Assembly (NCBI GenBank): GCA_016271365.2
Contig: CM057451.1
Span: forward strand, 370,781,501-370,845,500
Source of the DNA: Neoceratodus forsteri
Lineage: Eukaryota > Chordata > Ceratodontiformes > Ceratodontidae
Reading direction: 5' to 3'
Length of the DNA: 64,000 nucleotides
The first letter of the stretch is position 1. Every line of letters begins with the position of its first letter. The notes beneath the pieces were generated by a model. The model ran no database searches. It saw only the letters and a list, made by a program, of their open reading frames with translations, and had not been told where the DNA came from. The translations under genes were made by a program, and so were the position numbers. Shown piece after piece: positions 47,893 to 57,839 of the stretch.

Positions 47893-49040
47893 CAAACAGT
47901 ACCTTCAGAGGTTGGGCAAAAAACCTATTTAGGAAACAGGTTCTGCAGCACTGCTGTACCAAACCTGGCATCACTTCTGGATTGCAGATCCAGGCTGTAA
48001 TGCTTTGTGAAGGTGTGTACTGTTTTCCCTGTAGCTGCTTTGCAGATTTCCAAGAGTGGAATATCCATTGAAGCTGCCACTGAAGCAGCTGTACCCCTGG
48101 TGGAGTGTGCTCTGAGGCCCAGGGGGGCCTGTTTACCCACTTTCTGTAGCAAAACTGAATACATGCCACTATCCAGCAAGCAACTGTACATTTTGTGGCA
48201 GGTCTACCCTTACCTACTTCTGCATAGGTAAGAAGCAGCTGTGTCTGTTCTGGTCTGTAAGACTTAGTTCTGTCAATATAGTGGCTAAGTGCCCTTTTGA
48301 CATCAAGGGAGTGAAGCCTCCTTTCTGGAGAACTGGAGTTCTCTGTGAAAAAGACAGATAAAGTGATGGACTGGTTTAAATGGAAATTAGACACCACTTT
48401 GGGAAGAAATTTTCTATTGGTCCTGAGGATCACTTTATCCCCGTGGAATGAGATGTAATCTGCATCAGTACATAGGGCTTGTAACTCACTGATTCTTCTG
48501 GCTAAAGTAAAAGCAACCAAAAGCACAGTTTTCCAAGTGATATACTTCAGGTCTGCTGTTGCCATTGGTTCAAATGGGGCATCCATAAACTTGTTAATGC
48601 AGATATTCAGATTCCAGGCCGAAATTGGTTCCCTCAAAGGGGGGTACAAAAGGTTAAGGCCCTTAAAATATTTCCTGAAGACTGGATGAGAGGCCATGGA
48701 CCTCTCTTTACCTACTGACAAGTAAGCTGAGACTGAAGCCAAATGAACCTTGAGGGTCGAGGGCTTCAGGGCTAAAGAATGTAAGTGTGTCAGGTAATCC
48801 AGAAGAATGGCAAGATCAGCCCTGGATGGGTCGATATTCTTACCTGCACACCATATGGAGAACCTTTTCCACTTGGCAGAGTATGTCTTTCTTAGTGGAA
48901 GGTTTCCTGGAACCCCTAAGTACTGTCAAAACTTGTTCTGACAGTTTAAGATGCCCATACTCTAAGTCCTCAAGAGCCAAGCCTTGAGCCTTAGGGATTT
49001 CAGGTTGGGGTACAGTATCCTGCCCTGAGAGGAAGTCAGC
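47893..49040 (-). pseudogene. DIRS D tyrosine recombinase, catalytic residues present, one frameshift
   Basis: SRKPSTKKDI (about 48903), then VSAYLSVGKERSM (48742), catalytic start KTVLLVAFTLARRISELQAL, RKFLPKVVSNFHLNQSITL, LHSLDVKRALSHYIDRTK. After a frame change near 48190 it continues with RAHSTRGTAASVAAS (the R-HxxR box, about 48110), KTVHTFTKHYSLDLQSR with the tyrosine, and a C-terminus VLQNLFPK. Arginine, HxxR and tyrosine are all kept, unlike in A and B. The long frame from 48742 to 47861 is out of phase after 48190. A short frame upstream (49340-48840) carries the N-terminal extension. Confidence 0.88.
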
Positions 49041-50831
49041 AGATTGTGCTTCCTGGGTAAAAGGATTGGAGGTACCACTGATAAAGTCAACAGAAGCGAA
49101 TGCCAGTGCTGTCTCACCCAATCTGGTGCCACCAGTATCAGTGTTGCTGATTGGGACCTCAATTTCAGTAGGGTCCTGAATATCAGTGGGAAAGGAGGGA
49201 AGGCATACAGAAACTTCCCTGTCCAATCCAGTGCCAACGCATCTAGGGGTAGTGTGCCCCTGAGAGGAGGCCTGCAACAATAAACTGGCAACTGGTGATT
49301 CTCTGCAGAGGCGAAAAGATCTATTACTGGGATGCCCCAACGCTTAAAAATTGAAATGAGAATTTGAGGATTCAGACACCACTTGTGGTGATCCTGACAT
49401 ATCCTGCTGCGAGAGTCTGCCAGTACATTGTCCTTTCCTGGAAGATGTATGGCTGAAAGGGATAGTTTCATGGAGTAGGCCAGGGACCAGAGCCTCATTG
49501 CTTCTGTGCACAATGGGGCTGACCTGGTTCCTCCTTGTTTATGTAAATACATAGTAGTGGTGTTGTCTGTTCTGATCTGCACCACTTTGTTTTGCAGATG
49601 TGGAGCAAATGCCTGCAGGGCTAAGTACACTGCTCTGAGCTCCAGCAGATTTATGTGTAGCGTGGATTCTTGAGTAGACCATGTGCCATTTGCTGTATAA
49701 TCCAGCATGTTTGCTCCCCAACCCAGAAGGGATGCATCTGTTGTAAGAACCAGGGAGGGTTATTCCTTTGTGAAAGGAACTCCTACCCGAAGGTTTTGTT
49801 TGTCCAGCCACCACTGCAGTGCCTGCAGGAGAGCATGTGTAACTGGCACCAACTTGGACAGAGGATCTGTCCGCTGTGACCAGTACTGTCTCAGGTGGAA
49901 CTGGATGTCTCTCATTTTGAATCTGGTGCCTCGTACCACTGTGGTGGCAGCTGCCATGTGGCCCCAAAGCCTGAGGAACTCTCTGGCTGGTTTGGGTTTT
50001 CCCGGTACAAATGAGTTTGCAATTGTTAAAATACTGTTTACACTGTCCTGTGGCAAGAAAGCTCTGCCCAAACTGGCGTTCAGTTCTGCTCCAATAAACT
50101 CGAGTACCTGAACTGGTGCTTGCTGTGACTTCTGTTCGTTTATGAGGAAACCCAGGGATTCCAGAGTAGACTTTGTTAGTGCTAAGGCCTGCTCTGCCAA
50201 ATGTATAGATGGGCCCACCACTAACCAGTCGTCTAGGTAGGGAAAGAATTATACTCCCTGTTTTCTCAGAAACTCCACTACCACGGCCAAACACTTTGTG
50301 AATGCCCTTGGTGCAGAAGTCAGGCCAAAGGGAAGGGCTGCAAACTGATAATGGCCTGAGGCCAGTCTGAACCTCAGAAACTTTCTGTGAGAGGGTCTGG
50401 ATGGGGATGTGAAAATAAGTGTCCTTCAAATCTAGGGAAGCTAGCCAGTCTCCCTTTTGTAAAGTGGGAATGATCAGAGCAAGAGTGACTATTTTGAATT
50501 TTGGTTTCAGAATATGTTTGTTTAGGAGTCTTAAATCCAGGATAGGTCGCCAATCCCCATTTTTCATCTTTGTGAGGAAGTATCTGGAGTGGAAGCCTTT
50601 GCCCCACTGGTTTAGGGGGACAGGCTCCACTGCCTTGATAGCTAGCAGGTGTTTCACTTCTGCATCTAGCAGTATCTTGTCTGCAGATGTGACTGGTGCA
50701 AATTTTCTTGCTCTCAGCATGGGGAGAGATTTGAAGCCGACTGCCAGACCCTGGCTCACCACCTCCAGGACCCACTTGTCTGTGGTGATGGAATACCAGT
50801 CCTGAAGAAAATGAGCCAGTCTGCCACCCAC
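49041..50831 (-). pseudogene. DIRS D reverse transcriptase and RNase H, few frameshifts
   Basis: It opens GGRLAHFLQDWYSITTDKWV (50831), then RYFLTKMKNGDWRPILDLR, ASLDLKDTYFHIPI (about 50440), a frameshift near 50390, the catalytic YLDD at 50239-50228 followed by WLVVG, FLINEQKSQQAPVQVLEFIG, then RNase H: WSTQESTLHINLLELRAV and IRTDNTTTMYLHKQGG (about 49570), and LSAIHLPGKDNVLAD. The linker IDLFASAENHQLPVYCC leads to the recombinase. The YLDD and the RNase H acidic residues I can see are kept. About two frame changes and one or two stops separate it from an open gene. Confidence 0.88.
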
Positions 50832-50871
50832 TGGTGGATTTTTGGCAGGGGATGCGACCTGTACTAGCCCA

Positions 50872-51726
50872 TCAGGGGTTCTGAGTGGGCTGTGCCTGAA
50901 TCACTGGGGAAGGAGAAGGTCTCCTTGTGGCTCTCCTGCCCCTCCCTCTGAAGTATCCTCTAGGCTGTTGTTGCAGCTGAGAGACCTGAGCCTGGGAAAA
51001 AGGTCTGGAGTAAGATCCTCTACTCCTGCCTCCCCTGGTCTGGGACCTATAAGATGAGGATGGCCTATCCTTAGAATTGCTTCTGTAGGTTGCCTTATAT
51101 TCCTCTACCTTCTTCATATATGCCTCTGTTTTATCTCCAAACAGAGAATGTTTCTCAAAAGGAAAATCCATTGCTTTAGCCTGGGTGTCAAGGGTCAGGT
51201 TTGTGGCCCTGAGCCAGGTAAATCTTCTAAGAGAGACAGAAAGTGCCATCAACCTGGCTGTGGTGTCATTAGTGTCCACAGCCATGTGAAACTGATATTT
51301 AGTGGCATCTAAAGCGGCCCTTGCTGTATCCTGCAAGTCCACTGCCACCTCACCAAGCACTTTGTCAGCCAGAGCTAACACAGCATTCCAGAATGCCTTC
51401 TGGTACTGCACTGCATAGGCCATATAATAGGCCTGTCTAAGAATGAGGGAAGCAGCCATATACCCTTTCTTTCCCATTGTGTCCATCTTCAGAGAATCCT
51501 CATCTGGGGGACGGGTAGACAAGGGAATTCTGGCTTTGTCGCAAGCAGTTTTAGGGCAAAAAGTTTTACAAATGTCACAATTTGCAAATATATGGCTAGT
51601 ACCTAGACAAAAAATACACAAAGAATGCCTGTCTGCTTTGGCTATTATCTGACCACAAGACTCACACAATTTAAAACCAGTGGGTCCTGTGCGTTTTTTA
51701 GGCTTAACAGCAAGATCCTCTGACAT
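50872..51726 (-). CDS. DIRS D gag-like ORF1, intact, 284 residues
   Basis: One open frame from the ATG at 51726 (MSEDLAVKPKK). That start was chosen because other DIRS gag frames here begin just before the same KPKKRTGPT motif; an upstream in-frame ATG at 51798 is less likely. Residues 21-55 hold the Cys/His module (CESC, KADRHSLCIFCLGTSH, CDIC). Residues 75-200 form the conserved helical domain with SLKMDTMGKKGYMAAS and RRFTWLRATNLTLDTQAKAM. The C-terminus is Arg/Gly/Ser-rich (RGGRSRGS, RGYFRGRGRR), probably RNA-binding. It lacks the long Ser/Lys-rich spacer of A and C, the module being followed almost directly by STRPPDEDS. Presumed nucleocapsid; function inferred from position. Confidence 0.85.
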   Translation of the reverse strand: MSEDLAVKPKKRTGPTGFKLCESCGQIIAKADRHSLCIFCLGTSHIFANCDICKTFCPKTACDKARIPLSTRPPDEDSLKMDTMGKKGYMAASLILRQAYYMAYAVQYQKAFWNAVLALADKVLGEVAVDLQDTARAALDATKYQFHMAVDTNDTTARLMALSVSLRRFTWLRATNLTLDTQAKAMDFPFEKHSLFGDKTEAYMKKVEEYKATYRSNSKDRPSSSYRSQTRGGRSRGSYSRPFSQAQVSQLQQQPRGYFRGRGRRATRRPSPSPVIQAQPTQNP

Positions 51727-52139
51727 TGAGCAGGAATCGTTAAATGAAATAAGACAAATTATCAGTTCCTGAGAACCAAATACAACAGATATAAGCAACC
51801 GCTAACGGTTCCTGGAACCGAGCGTTACTCGGTTCCTGACACCGAGACTAAGAAAAATACTTTAAAAGATATTAATAATTATAAGCGGTTAGAAACCTGC
51901 CACAAAAATAAATATAACAGTTTGATATAAAAACCCTCACTAAGAAATAGCGGAATCCTCAGTTCCAATGAACCGTGAGGGAACCACTAAATACTATAAA
52001 AATTACACAAATAAACTAAAACTAAGGCAGCAATCTGAAAAATAAAAATAAAACACAACTTATCAACAGATAATCAAGTTTTTGAAGAAGCTGATGGAGA
52101 GCTCTCCAGGACGTCTTCACTAGGCAGGTGGAGTAAATA

Positions 52140-52304
52140 ATCTGAAGCACTCAGAGTGCAACAGTTGCTATGGCAGCAGTTTGAAAGTGGCATAAGCCAA
52201 TTGAGAGTTCCATCATTTGCATATAATTTCATCTCTCCCGGGCAGTCCAACACAGGAGGCTGACTGCATTCGTTTAATCATAATGAATGATTCCTAGGGT
52301 TAGA
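52140..52304. repeat. DIRS D 5' inverted terminal repeat
   Basis: Near-perfect inverse of 47344-47540. Landmarks: AGCACTCAGAGTGCAACAGT near 52145 against its complement near 47520, and TCATAATGAATGATTCCTAG at 52278. Confidence 0.92.
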
Positions 52305-52750
52305 ATAGGTCACCACTCCCCATTTTTCCTCTCTGCTAGGAAGTATCTGGGATATAGACCTTTCCCTCTCTGGGAAGGAGGTACTCTCTCTATTACCTTT
52401 GCTGATAGCAGATTTTTTACTTCCAGCTCCAGAAGAAGTTTTTACGTAGGGGGGTTTAGGGTTTTGACAGAAAAGAATACCCCGAGAGGTGGAAACATGT
52501 GGAGCTGAAGTGGCAGGCCCTTTTCCACTACCCCCAGGACCCAGCTGTCTGAGGCTATTAGGGACCAAGACTGAAGGTATTGGGAGAGCCCGCCCACTAC
52601 TGGTAGCGGAGAGGCGACCTGGACAGCAGAGTCAGGGCTTAGACTGTGTGGCAGGAGCAGGAGTAGGAGTACCCCTCCTTTGTCCTCTCCTGCCTCTCCC
52701 TCTCCCTCCATAGAATCCTCAGTGTATATAACAATACATAAGCCTCAGTT
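52305..52750 (-). pseudogene. DIRS C reverse transcriptase, N-terminal part
   Basis: GGLSQYLQSWSLIASDSWVL, then GVVEKGLPLQLHMFPP, then RYFLAERKNGEW ending at PI. A stop replaces the arginine codon in WRPI. The frame picks up again at LNLRHLN at 47338, so DIRS D sits inside the PILxLxxLN motif. Confidence 0.87.
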
Positions 52751-52753
52751 CTA

Positions 52754-54278
52754 TCACCAAAGAGGGGATTTTTGGTCACAGGGAAAGTCCATTGCTTTGG
52801 ACTGTGTGTCCTGGGACAGGTTAGTTGTTCTTAACCAAGTGAAGCGTCTAAGGGAAATGGCCTGGGCCATAAACCAGAAAGTTGCACCATTATCTGCTGC
52901 CATGTGGACTTGAAATTTAGTAGCTTCCAAGGCAGTTTTAGCTGTCTCTGTTTTGTCCTGGGCCATGGTATCTTGGTTATGATGCGCAATAGCCATGACA
53001 GATTGCCACAGAGCCTTCTGGTACATGGCAGTATACGCCAAGTAGGAAGAAAGGTGCAAGAGGAGAGAGGCTGAAGTATATGATCTTTTAGCCATGAAGT
53101 CAAGTCTCCTAGACTCCTTCTCAGGGGGCTGAGAGAAGAAGGGAACATTAGCTTCATCACAGACTGCCTGCTGTACAGCTCCTTCATGATTGGGATACAC
53201 ATACAGAAAGTCACTGTCAGTTCTAGGCAGCTGGTACTTTTTGTCTATTTCCTTGTCAACTCCAGACAGGGAAGTAGGTGTCTGGAGGAGTTTCATAGTA
53301 TTTTACTGAAAGCCTTATAAATAGGGAGTACAATCTTTTTGGAAGGGGAAGACCCATCATATTCCTGTAGTCTTCATCCTTCTCCTCCTCTTGTGTGGAG
53401 TCCTGTGAGGGAAGATCCAGGGTGTCCACCATATGCTGCAAAAAGGTTAGCATCGAGGAAATATCCTCCTGATCACTGGGGGAAGTTCCAAAATTAGGAT
53501 CAGGAGAAACATCAGGCTCCAGGGGGCTATCTTCTGAGTCATTGTCAGGGTCCATGCCACAATAATAATCTTCATTGTCCCCAGGAAAGCCTCCTGCATG
53601 AGAAGAGACTGAACTGGGATGGGGGGTGACTAGGAGTGGCAGGGGTACTGAACATGGATCCCATGCCCTGCAGAGTATGATAAAGATGCCATGCTTTGGC
53701 CATTTCTCCTGCAGAGGGTAAATCCCCTTGAAAATCTGGGGGATTGTGCCCCTGAGGCTCTATGTTTTTAGATTTATCTTTGTGTTTTTTGCCTACTGAC
53801 ATCTCTCCTTTGCTTGCTGAGGGAGGGGCAGTGGCCTGCTTATCATTTAAAGGCTTCTTCACAGGCACTTTATCAGTGACCTGGTCTGTTTTTTTTTTTC
53901 ATACTTGACAATTCATCAACGCCTTTGGAAGTTCTAGGCTTGTTAGGTACTTCATCAGCACCTCTACTTCCATCTTCCCCTTTAGATGGTACTTCACCAG
54001 CACCTTTGCTGCTATTACCTTTAGATTTAGAAGGTACTTCATCAGCACCCTTGTTTTTAGATGGCCCCTCAACAGCCTTAGCAGCCATTTCTCTTAATCT
54101 TTTTGCTCTGTTCCTTAGAGTCTTAGAACAAAATTTAGAGCAAAGGGAACAGTAATGAGCTGGACCTAAACACTGTAAACACAGGTTGTGGGTATCAGCT
54201 TTAGTTACTATTCTGTGGCACTTCACACAATGTTTAAAATCTGTGGGTCCAGTCCTCTTTTTTTGGCTTTCCTAACAT
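52754..54278 (-). pseudogene. DIRS C gag-like ORF1
   Basis: ATG at 54278 (MLGKPKK), then a frameshift at a run of T restores VKCHRIVTKADTHNLCLQCL, GPAHYC, CSKFC: the Cys/His module. Next is a lysine/serine/glycine repeat region in which SKGADEVPSK-like units occur four or five times (about 54080-53900). An acidic segment EDSPLEPDVSPDPNF follows (about 53535), then the conserved helical domain SRRLDFMAKRSYTSASLLL and RRFTWLRTTNLSQDTQSKAM, ending near 52754. The repeated segment is not seen in A or D. Confidence 0.83.
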
Positions 54279-54699
54279 GCCGATTTGTCAGAAAAGGTGT
54301 AGACTACTGGTTCCCAATAGGGAATAAAATTAAAAGTGGTCGGTTCCCTCGCAGTAAAGAACCGCAATTTAACAAAAGTAAAACATACAGAAAACAAGGA
54401 AAATAGCGGTTCCCGGTAAAAAAAAGGGGAACTGCTATTAAAATAAGGAAAAGAACCGTCAAAATATACTAGACGTGATTAAATTTTACTTCAGAAAAGA
54501 AAAAAGGAAACTGCGGAAGAAAGAGAAAAACTTGGTTCCCAGGAACTGGTCGGAAACTGTTAAAAACTCTTTTAAAAATAAAAAATGACCAAAAAATATT
54601 CAGACTCAGTACAAAAGTGAAAAATTAGGGTCAAAAGAGTGGTTTTCTCTATGAGAGAGAGAGAGCACCTCAGAGGCAGTGTTTCTCAGTCAGTCAGAG

Positions 54700-54863
54700 A
54701 AACAATTCTGGTGCCCTCCGGGCAGACTCCACTCAGCACACCCTCCTGCTCTTTTCTGACTGGCCAGTTCATATATGAATTATTCATGGCTCCATCTCTG
54801 AGGTAGTTCAACCTGGTCAGCTTACTGCACATATTGATGCTAAAGGACCCCTGGGGTGAGAAA
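54700..54863. repeat. DIRS C 5' inverted terminal repeat
   Basis: Inverted partner of 44214-44400, including TTCTGGTGCCCTC against GAGGGCACCAGAA and CAGCTTACTGCACATA against TATGTGCAGTAAGCTG. Confidence 0.9.
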
Positions 54864-55058
54864 ATAAACTGGTACGTGGATGGACTGGTTAAGTGTGAAC
54901 TCAGACACCACCTTAGGCAGAAACTGAGTATTAGTACGAAAAGACACCATCTTTGTGAAAAAACAGGTAAGACTCTTTGCACAACAGAGCTGAAACTCAG
55001 AAATCCTCCAAGCAGAAGTAATAGCTACCAAAAACAAACTGAGGTGGTGCTGGGGGGC
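54864..55058 (-). pseudogene. DIRS B tyrosine recombinase, central part
   Basis: FLVAITSAWRISEFQL and NTQFLPKVVSEFTLNQSIHV correspond to the catalytic-domain start of DIRS C and D (FLVAITSSRRISEL, RKFLPKVVSEFHFNQS). The catalytic arginine is retained. The frame ends at VYF and resumes at 44213, a break caused by the insertion of C. Confidence 0.85.
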
Positions 55059-55217
55059 ACCCATTTATACAATTGGTGACATTGGGGGCAGGATCAACGT
55101 CAGGGGGTGGTCCCTGCTTTACACTGCTAGCTAGAGATTTTCCATGGGGTCCTAGTGCCTGGTGGCATAGTCCTAATGGTTATTACCTGATGCAAGAACT
55201 CTATCCTGAAGTAAGAT

Positions 55218-55807
55218 CAACGCTTTCCACGATAGAAAGTGTAGCTTGCAACTCGCAGCCACTCAAAGGGAGGCAGAGTGAGCATTTCCAACATAAAAAG
55301 AAGGTCCAATGGAGGGACAGGGTCCCAAATGGGAGGTTTCAAATGCAGTATACCCTGCAAGAATGTGTGGGATACCTCCAGCTGGGCGACGGCTTTGCCC
55401 TCAACAGATGCACAGTACTCAGAGATGGCGGAAAGGTACACCTTAAGAGAAGAGTACCCCAGGCCTGAGTCCGAAAGGAAGAAGAGGTACTCTAGAATCA
55501 GATTCACCAGGCAGGTGAAGGGATCCAGGTGGCGAGCTGAAGCCCATAGGGACAAGTGCTTCCACTTCATGGCATAGATGGCGCTAGTGGAAGGTTTCCT
55601 GGCAGCCACCAGAACATCAGCAATCCTGGAAGAAACCCCAAAACAGATGATAGCTAAGTCTGAAGGAGCCACGCATGGAGATGCAGAGACTTGAGGTCTG
55701 GATGGACCAGGGTGCCCTGCTCCTGGGAAAGCAAGCAGGTGTACAGGGACAAGGGTACTGGAGGTTCCACTGCTAGTTGGTGTAGCAGAGGGAACCAGAT
55801 CTAACAC
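55218..55807 (-). pseudogene. DIRS E tyrosine recombinase, N-terminal part
   Basis: An open frame of about 195 codons: VAARKPSTSAIYAMKWKHLS, LKVYLSAISEYCASVEGK, FLQGILHLKPPIWDPVPPLD, LPPFEWL. The frame then shifts to read KLHFLSWKAL and ends against DIRS B just before the expected FLVA..SARR catalytic start. No catalytic residue is left. Confidence 0.87.
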
Positions 55808-57001
55808 GGCCAGTAGGGAGCTATGAGAATCGTCTCTGCTCCCTCTGACTGAAGCCTGAGGAGAACCCTCTGCAGAAGCAGGAAGGGAGAGAAGGCATAC
55901 AGGAACCTCCCTTTCCAGGAGAGGGACAATACATCACACCAGAAAACTCCAGGCCCTGGATCAAGCAAGCAGAAAAGCAGCAGTTCTGCACTGAGTGGGA
56001 ACGCAAAAAGGTCCAACTCTGGACGGCCCCATCTACAGATCTTCAACTACCGAGGACAGGAGTTCTCACTCGTGAGTCCTCGACCTGGAGTGACAGACTG
56101 TCGGCCAGGGCGTTTTGGATGCCTGGAACATGGATGGCTGAGAGTTCCAGGTCATGCTCAATGGTCCAGTACCAGACTCTCAAGGCCTCCCGACAAAGGG
56201 GGCAGAAATGAGTGCCTCCCCAGTTTGTTGATGTAGAATGCTACAGACATGTTGTCTGTCTGTACCAATAGCGGGCCGGGAAGAATGTGGGTCTGGAAGG
56301 CCTGCAGAGCATAAGGAACTGCCCACATCTCCAGCACACTGATGTGTAGATGCTGTCCCAACTCTGACCAAATGCCCTGGGTCTGATGGTCAGCTAGGTG
56401 AGCACCCTAGCCCAAGCCTGAAGTGTCTGTGTTGAGAATCCGCTGTGGGGAAGATTGGCAGTGTTCTGCCACCACTACAAGGTCCTGATCATAGAGCCAG
56501 AAACCAGCACCGGCTGATCCAGGTCGTCGGTGTGTTGCTCCCATTGGACCCACAGGGTCCATTGGGGAACCCTCATATGCAGGCAGGTTAAGGGAACCGT
56601 TACTACAGCCGCCTTGTGCCTCAATAAATGAAGGAATACTCTGGCTGGTATCTGACGCCTGGAGGATACCAGCCAGGCCTGCGATATCAAGCGCTCTGCT
56701 CTGTCCATCAGCAGGAAGGCTTTGTCTGGGATAAGTCCAGGACCGCTCCTACATACTGGAGGCATTGGCTTGGGGACAGACAAGACTTTCGTAGGTTTAT
56801 CATGATCCCAAAGACTTGGAAGAGCCGAAAGGTGCCTTCCAGGGTCTGCAGTAAGAAATGTCTGGACGGGGCTGTAAGCAGCCAATCATCCAGGTAAGGG
56901 AACACATAAAAACCCCATCTCCACAGAGCTGCAGCTACCACTGCTAGGCACTTGGTAAAGACCTAAGGATCCAAGGTAAGGTGCAAAGGGAAGACCCAAA
57001 A
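55801..57001 (-). pseudogene. DIRS E reverse transcriptase (late part) and RNase H
   Basis: The catalytic YLDD is intact at 56896-56885 in GFYVFPYLDDWLLTAPSR, followed by INLRKSCLSPSQCLQYVGA and VFLHLLRHKAAVVTVPL. RNase H appears as HLHISVLEMWAVPYALQAF and VQTDNMSVAFYINKLG (about 56350-56210). The linker LDLFAFPLSAELLLF and GRFLYAFSPFLLL (56010-55880) precedes the recombinase. A stop and frame changes occur. The frame is cut by DIRS F at 57001 and continues at 61153. Confidence 0.87.
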
Positions 57002-57790
57002 ATGAAAATTACATACCTACCGTAATTATCTTTCTGTGTATCTTCACCATTCATCACTGTTGGGTATCTGCCTGAGGTCAGGACCCCGCGGGAGCTTTTT
57101 TTTTTTTTTTTAAAGGTAGGCAGAGCCGATACACCATCGGCGCCGCCCTCGAGGCTGACACACTGCGTGGCGCTCGCGGGCTGGCCGTTAGGCTGTGTCG
57201 ACTTTGCCTGCCTGCCAGTTCTGAGTCGCTGGAGAGGCAAGAGGGAGGGAATGGAGGGTGGGACAAGGAAGTCCAAGGGACAGAAAAAGTAAAAGATGTA
57301 TGAACCAAAAGGAGAAATAACGACTGAAAGGACAGAAAAAAGAGAAGAGTTGAGAACTAAAGGGGATTGGGAGGGGCCCCAATCTCTGGAAAAGGAAGAG
57401 GGAGGTACGGTGGGTAAAGAATTTAGGAAGAGAGGGGAGAAGGTTAACACATCCCAGAAGAAATAGGTTGGATGGAAACGGGGAGGAGGAGAGAAAGGAG
57501 GGCAACTGTCAACTCCCACCCCACAGCGGTGGAGCCAAGGCACTGGAGAAGGAGTGCCCCTCGAGCTGTCCACTCTCCCTGGAACATTATCCCCCTGTGT
57601 GCCCGTCTTACCCCACTCCTACGGAGGAGAGGGGGAGGGGTGGGCACAGAGAGGGAGGGGACCCAGAGACCGAGGCCCCAGGATGAGAGTTGATGAATGG
57701 AGAAGATACAGACAGATCATAACACGGTAGGTACGTAATTTTCATATCTTATCTGTGTCAATCTTCACCATTCATCACTGTTGGGTGAGT
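57002..57790. repeat. DIRS F 3' terminal repeat, spacer and internal complementary region
   Basis: The start ATGAAAATTACATACCTACC is inverted at 57725-57743 (GGTAGGTACGTAATTTTCAT). It is followed at once by ATCTTATCTGTGTCAATCTT, the inverse of the right terminus near 61130-61152. CACCATTCATCACTGTTGGG occurs in both repeats. Confidence 0.9.
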
Positions 57791-57839
57791 ACCGAGCCCC
57801 CCCAAAGGGGGTTTTCTTTTACACCCTAAGGGATAAAAT

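Larger units (their letters stand above)
47344..52304 (-). mobile_element. DIRS D, complete, youngest copy in the nest
   Basis: About 4.96 kb inserted in the reverse transcriptase of C. Terminal inverted repeats of roughly 165-200 bp, 47344-47540 and 52140-52304, are nearly identical over long stretches (for example CAGTCCAACACAGGAGGCTG against its complement at 47416-47435). The internal complementary region at 47790-47887 differs from each terminus by only a couple of bases. It contains gag, reverse transcriptase, RNase H and recombinase in order. Gag is intact; the other genes have a few frameshifts each. Confidence 0.94.
44214..54863 (-). mobile_element. DIRS C, nearly full length, interrupted by DIRS D
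   Basis: About 5.7 kb of its own sequence in two parts, 44214-47338 and 52305-54863. Inverted terminal repeats of about 170-190 bp: CTTTAGCATCAGTAACTATG at 44256 matches inverted CATATTGATGCTAAAGG near 54830, and GGGTGTGCTGAGTG at 44366 matches inverted CACTCAGCACACCC near 54731. All four DIRS genes are present in order. The recombinase frame of B stops at 54864 and resumes at 44213, which defines both ends to within a few bases. Confidence 0.92.
43287..55217 (-). mobile_element. DIRS B, internally deleted, interrupted by DIRS C
   Basis: Its own sequence is only 43287-44213 and 54864-55217, about 1.3 kb. The left end GTACAGTTACGTAAGAACTT and the right end near GAAGTAAGAT are both copied in the internal complementary region at 43640-43740. 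Internal to the right terminus, the stretch at 55127-55165 (AGCTAGAGATTTTCC..GGTGGCATAGTCC) is the inverse of 43365-43410. Between the 5' repeat and the recombinase nothing is left of gag, reverse transcriptase or RNase H. It is therefore a deletion derivative. The right flank is the recombinase of DIRS E. Confidence 0.82.

Noticed and set aside
44214..54863. LTR retrotransposon (RT plus RNase H)
   Set aside because: Ends are inverted rather than direct repeats, an internal complementary region exists and the integrase is a tyrosine recombinase.
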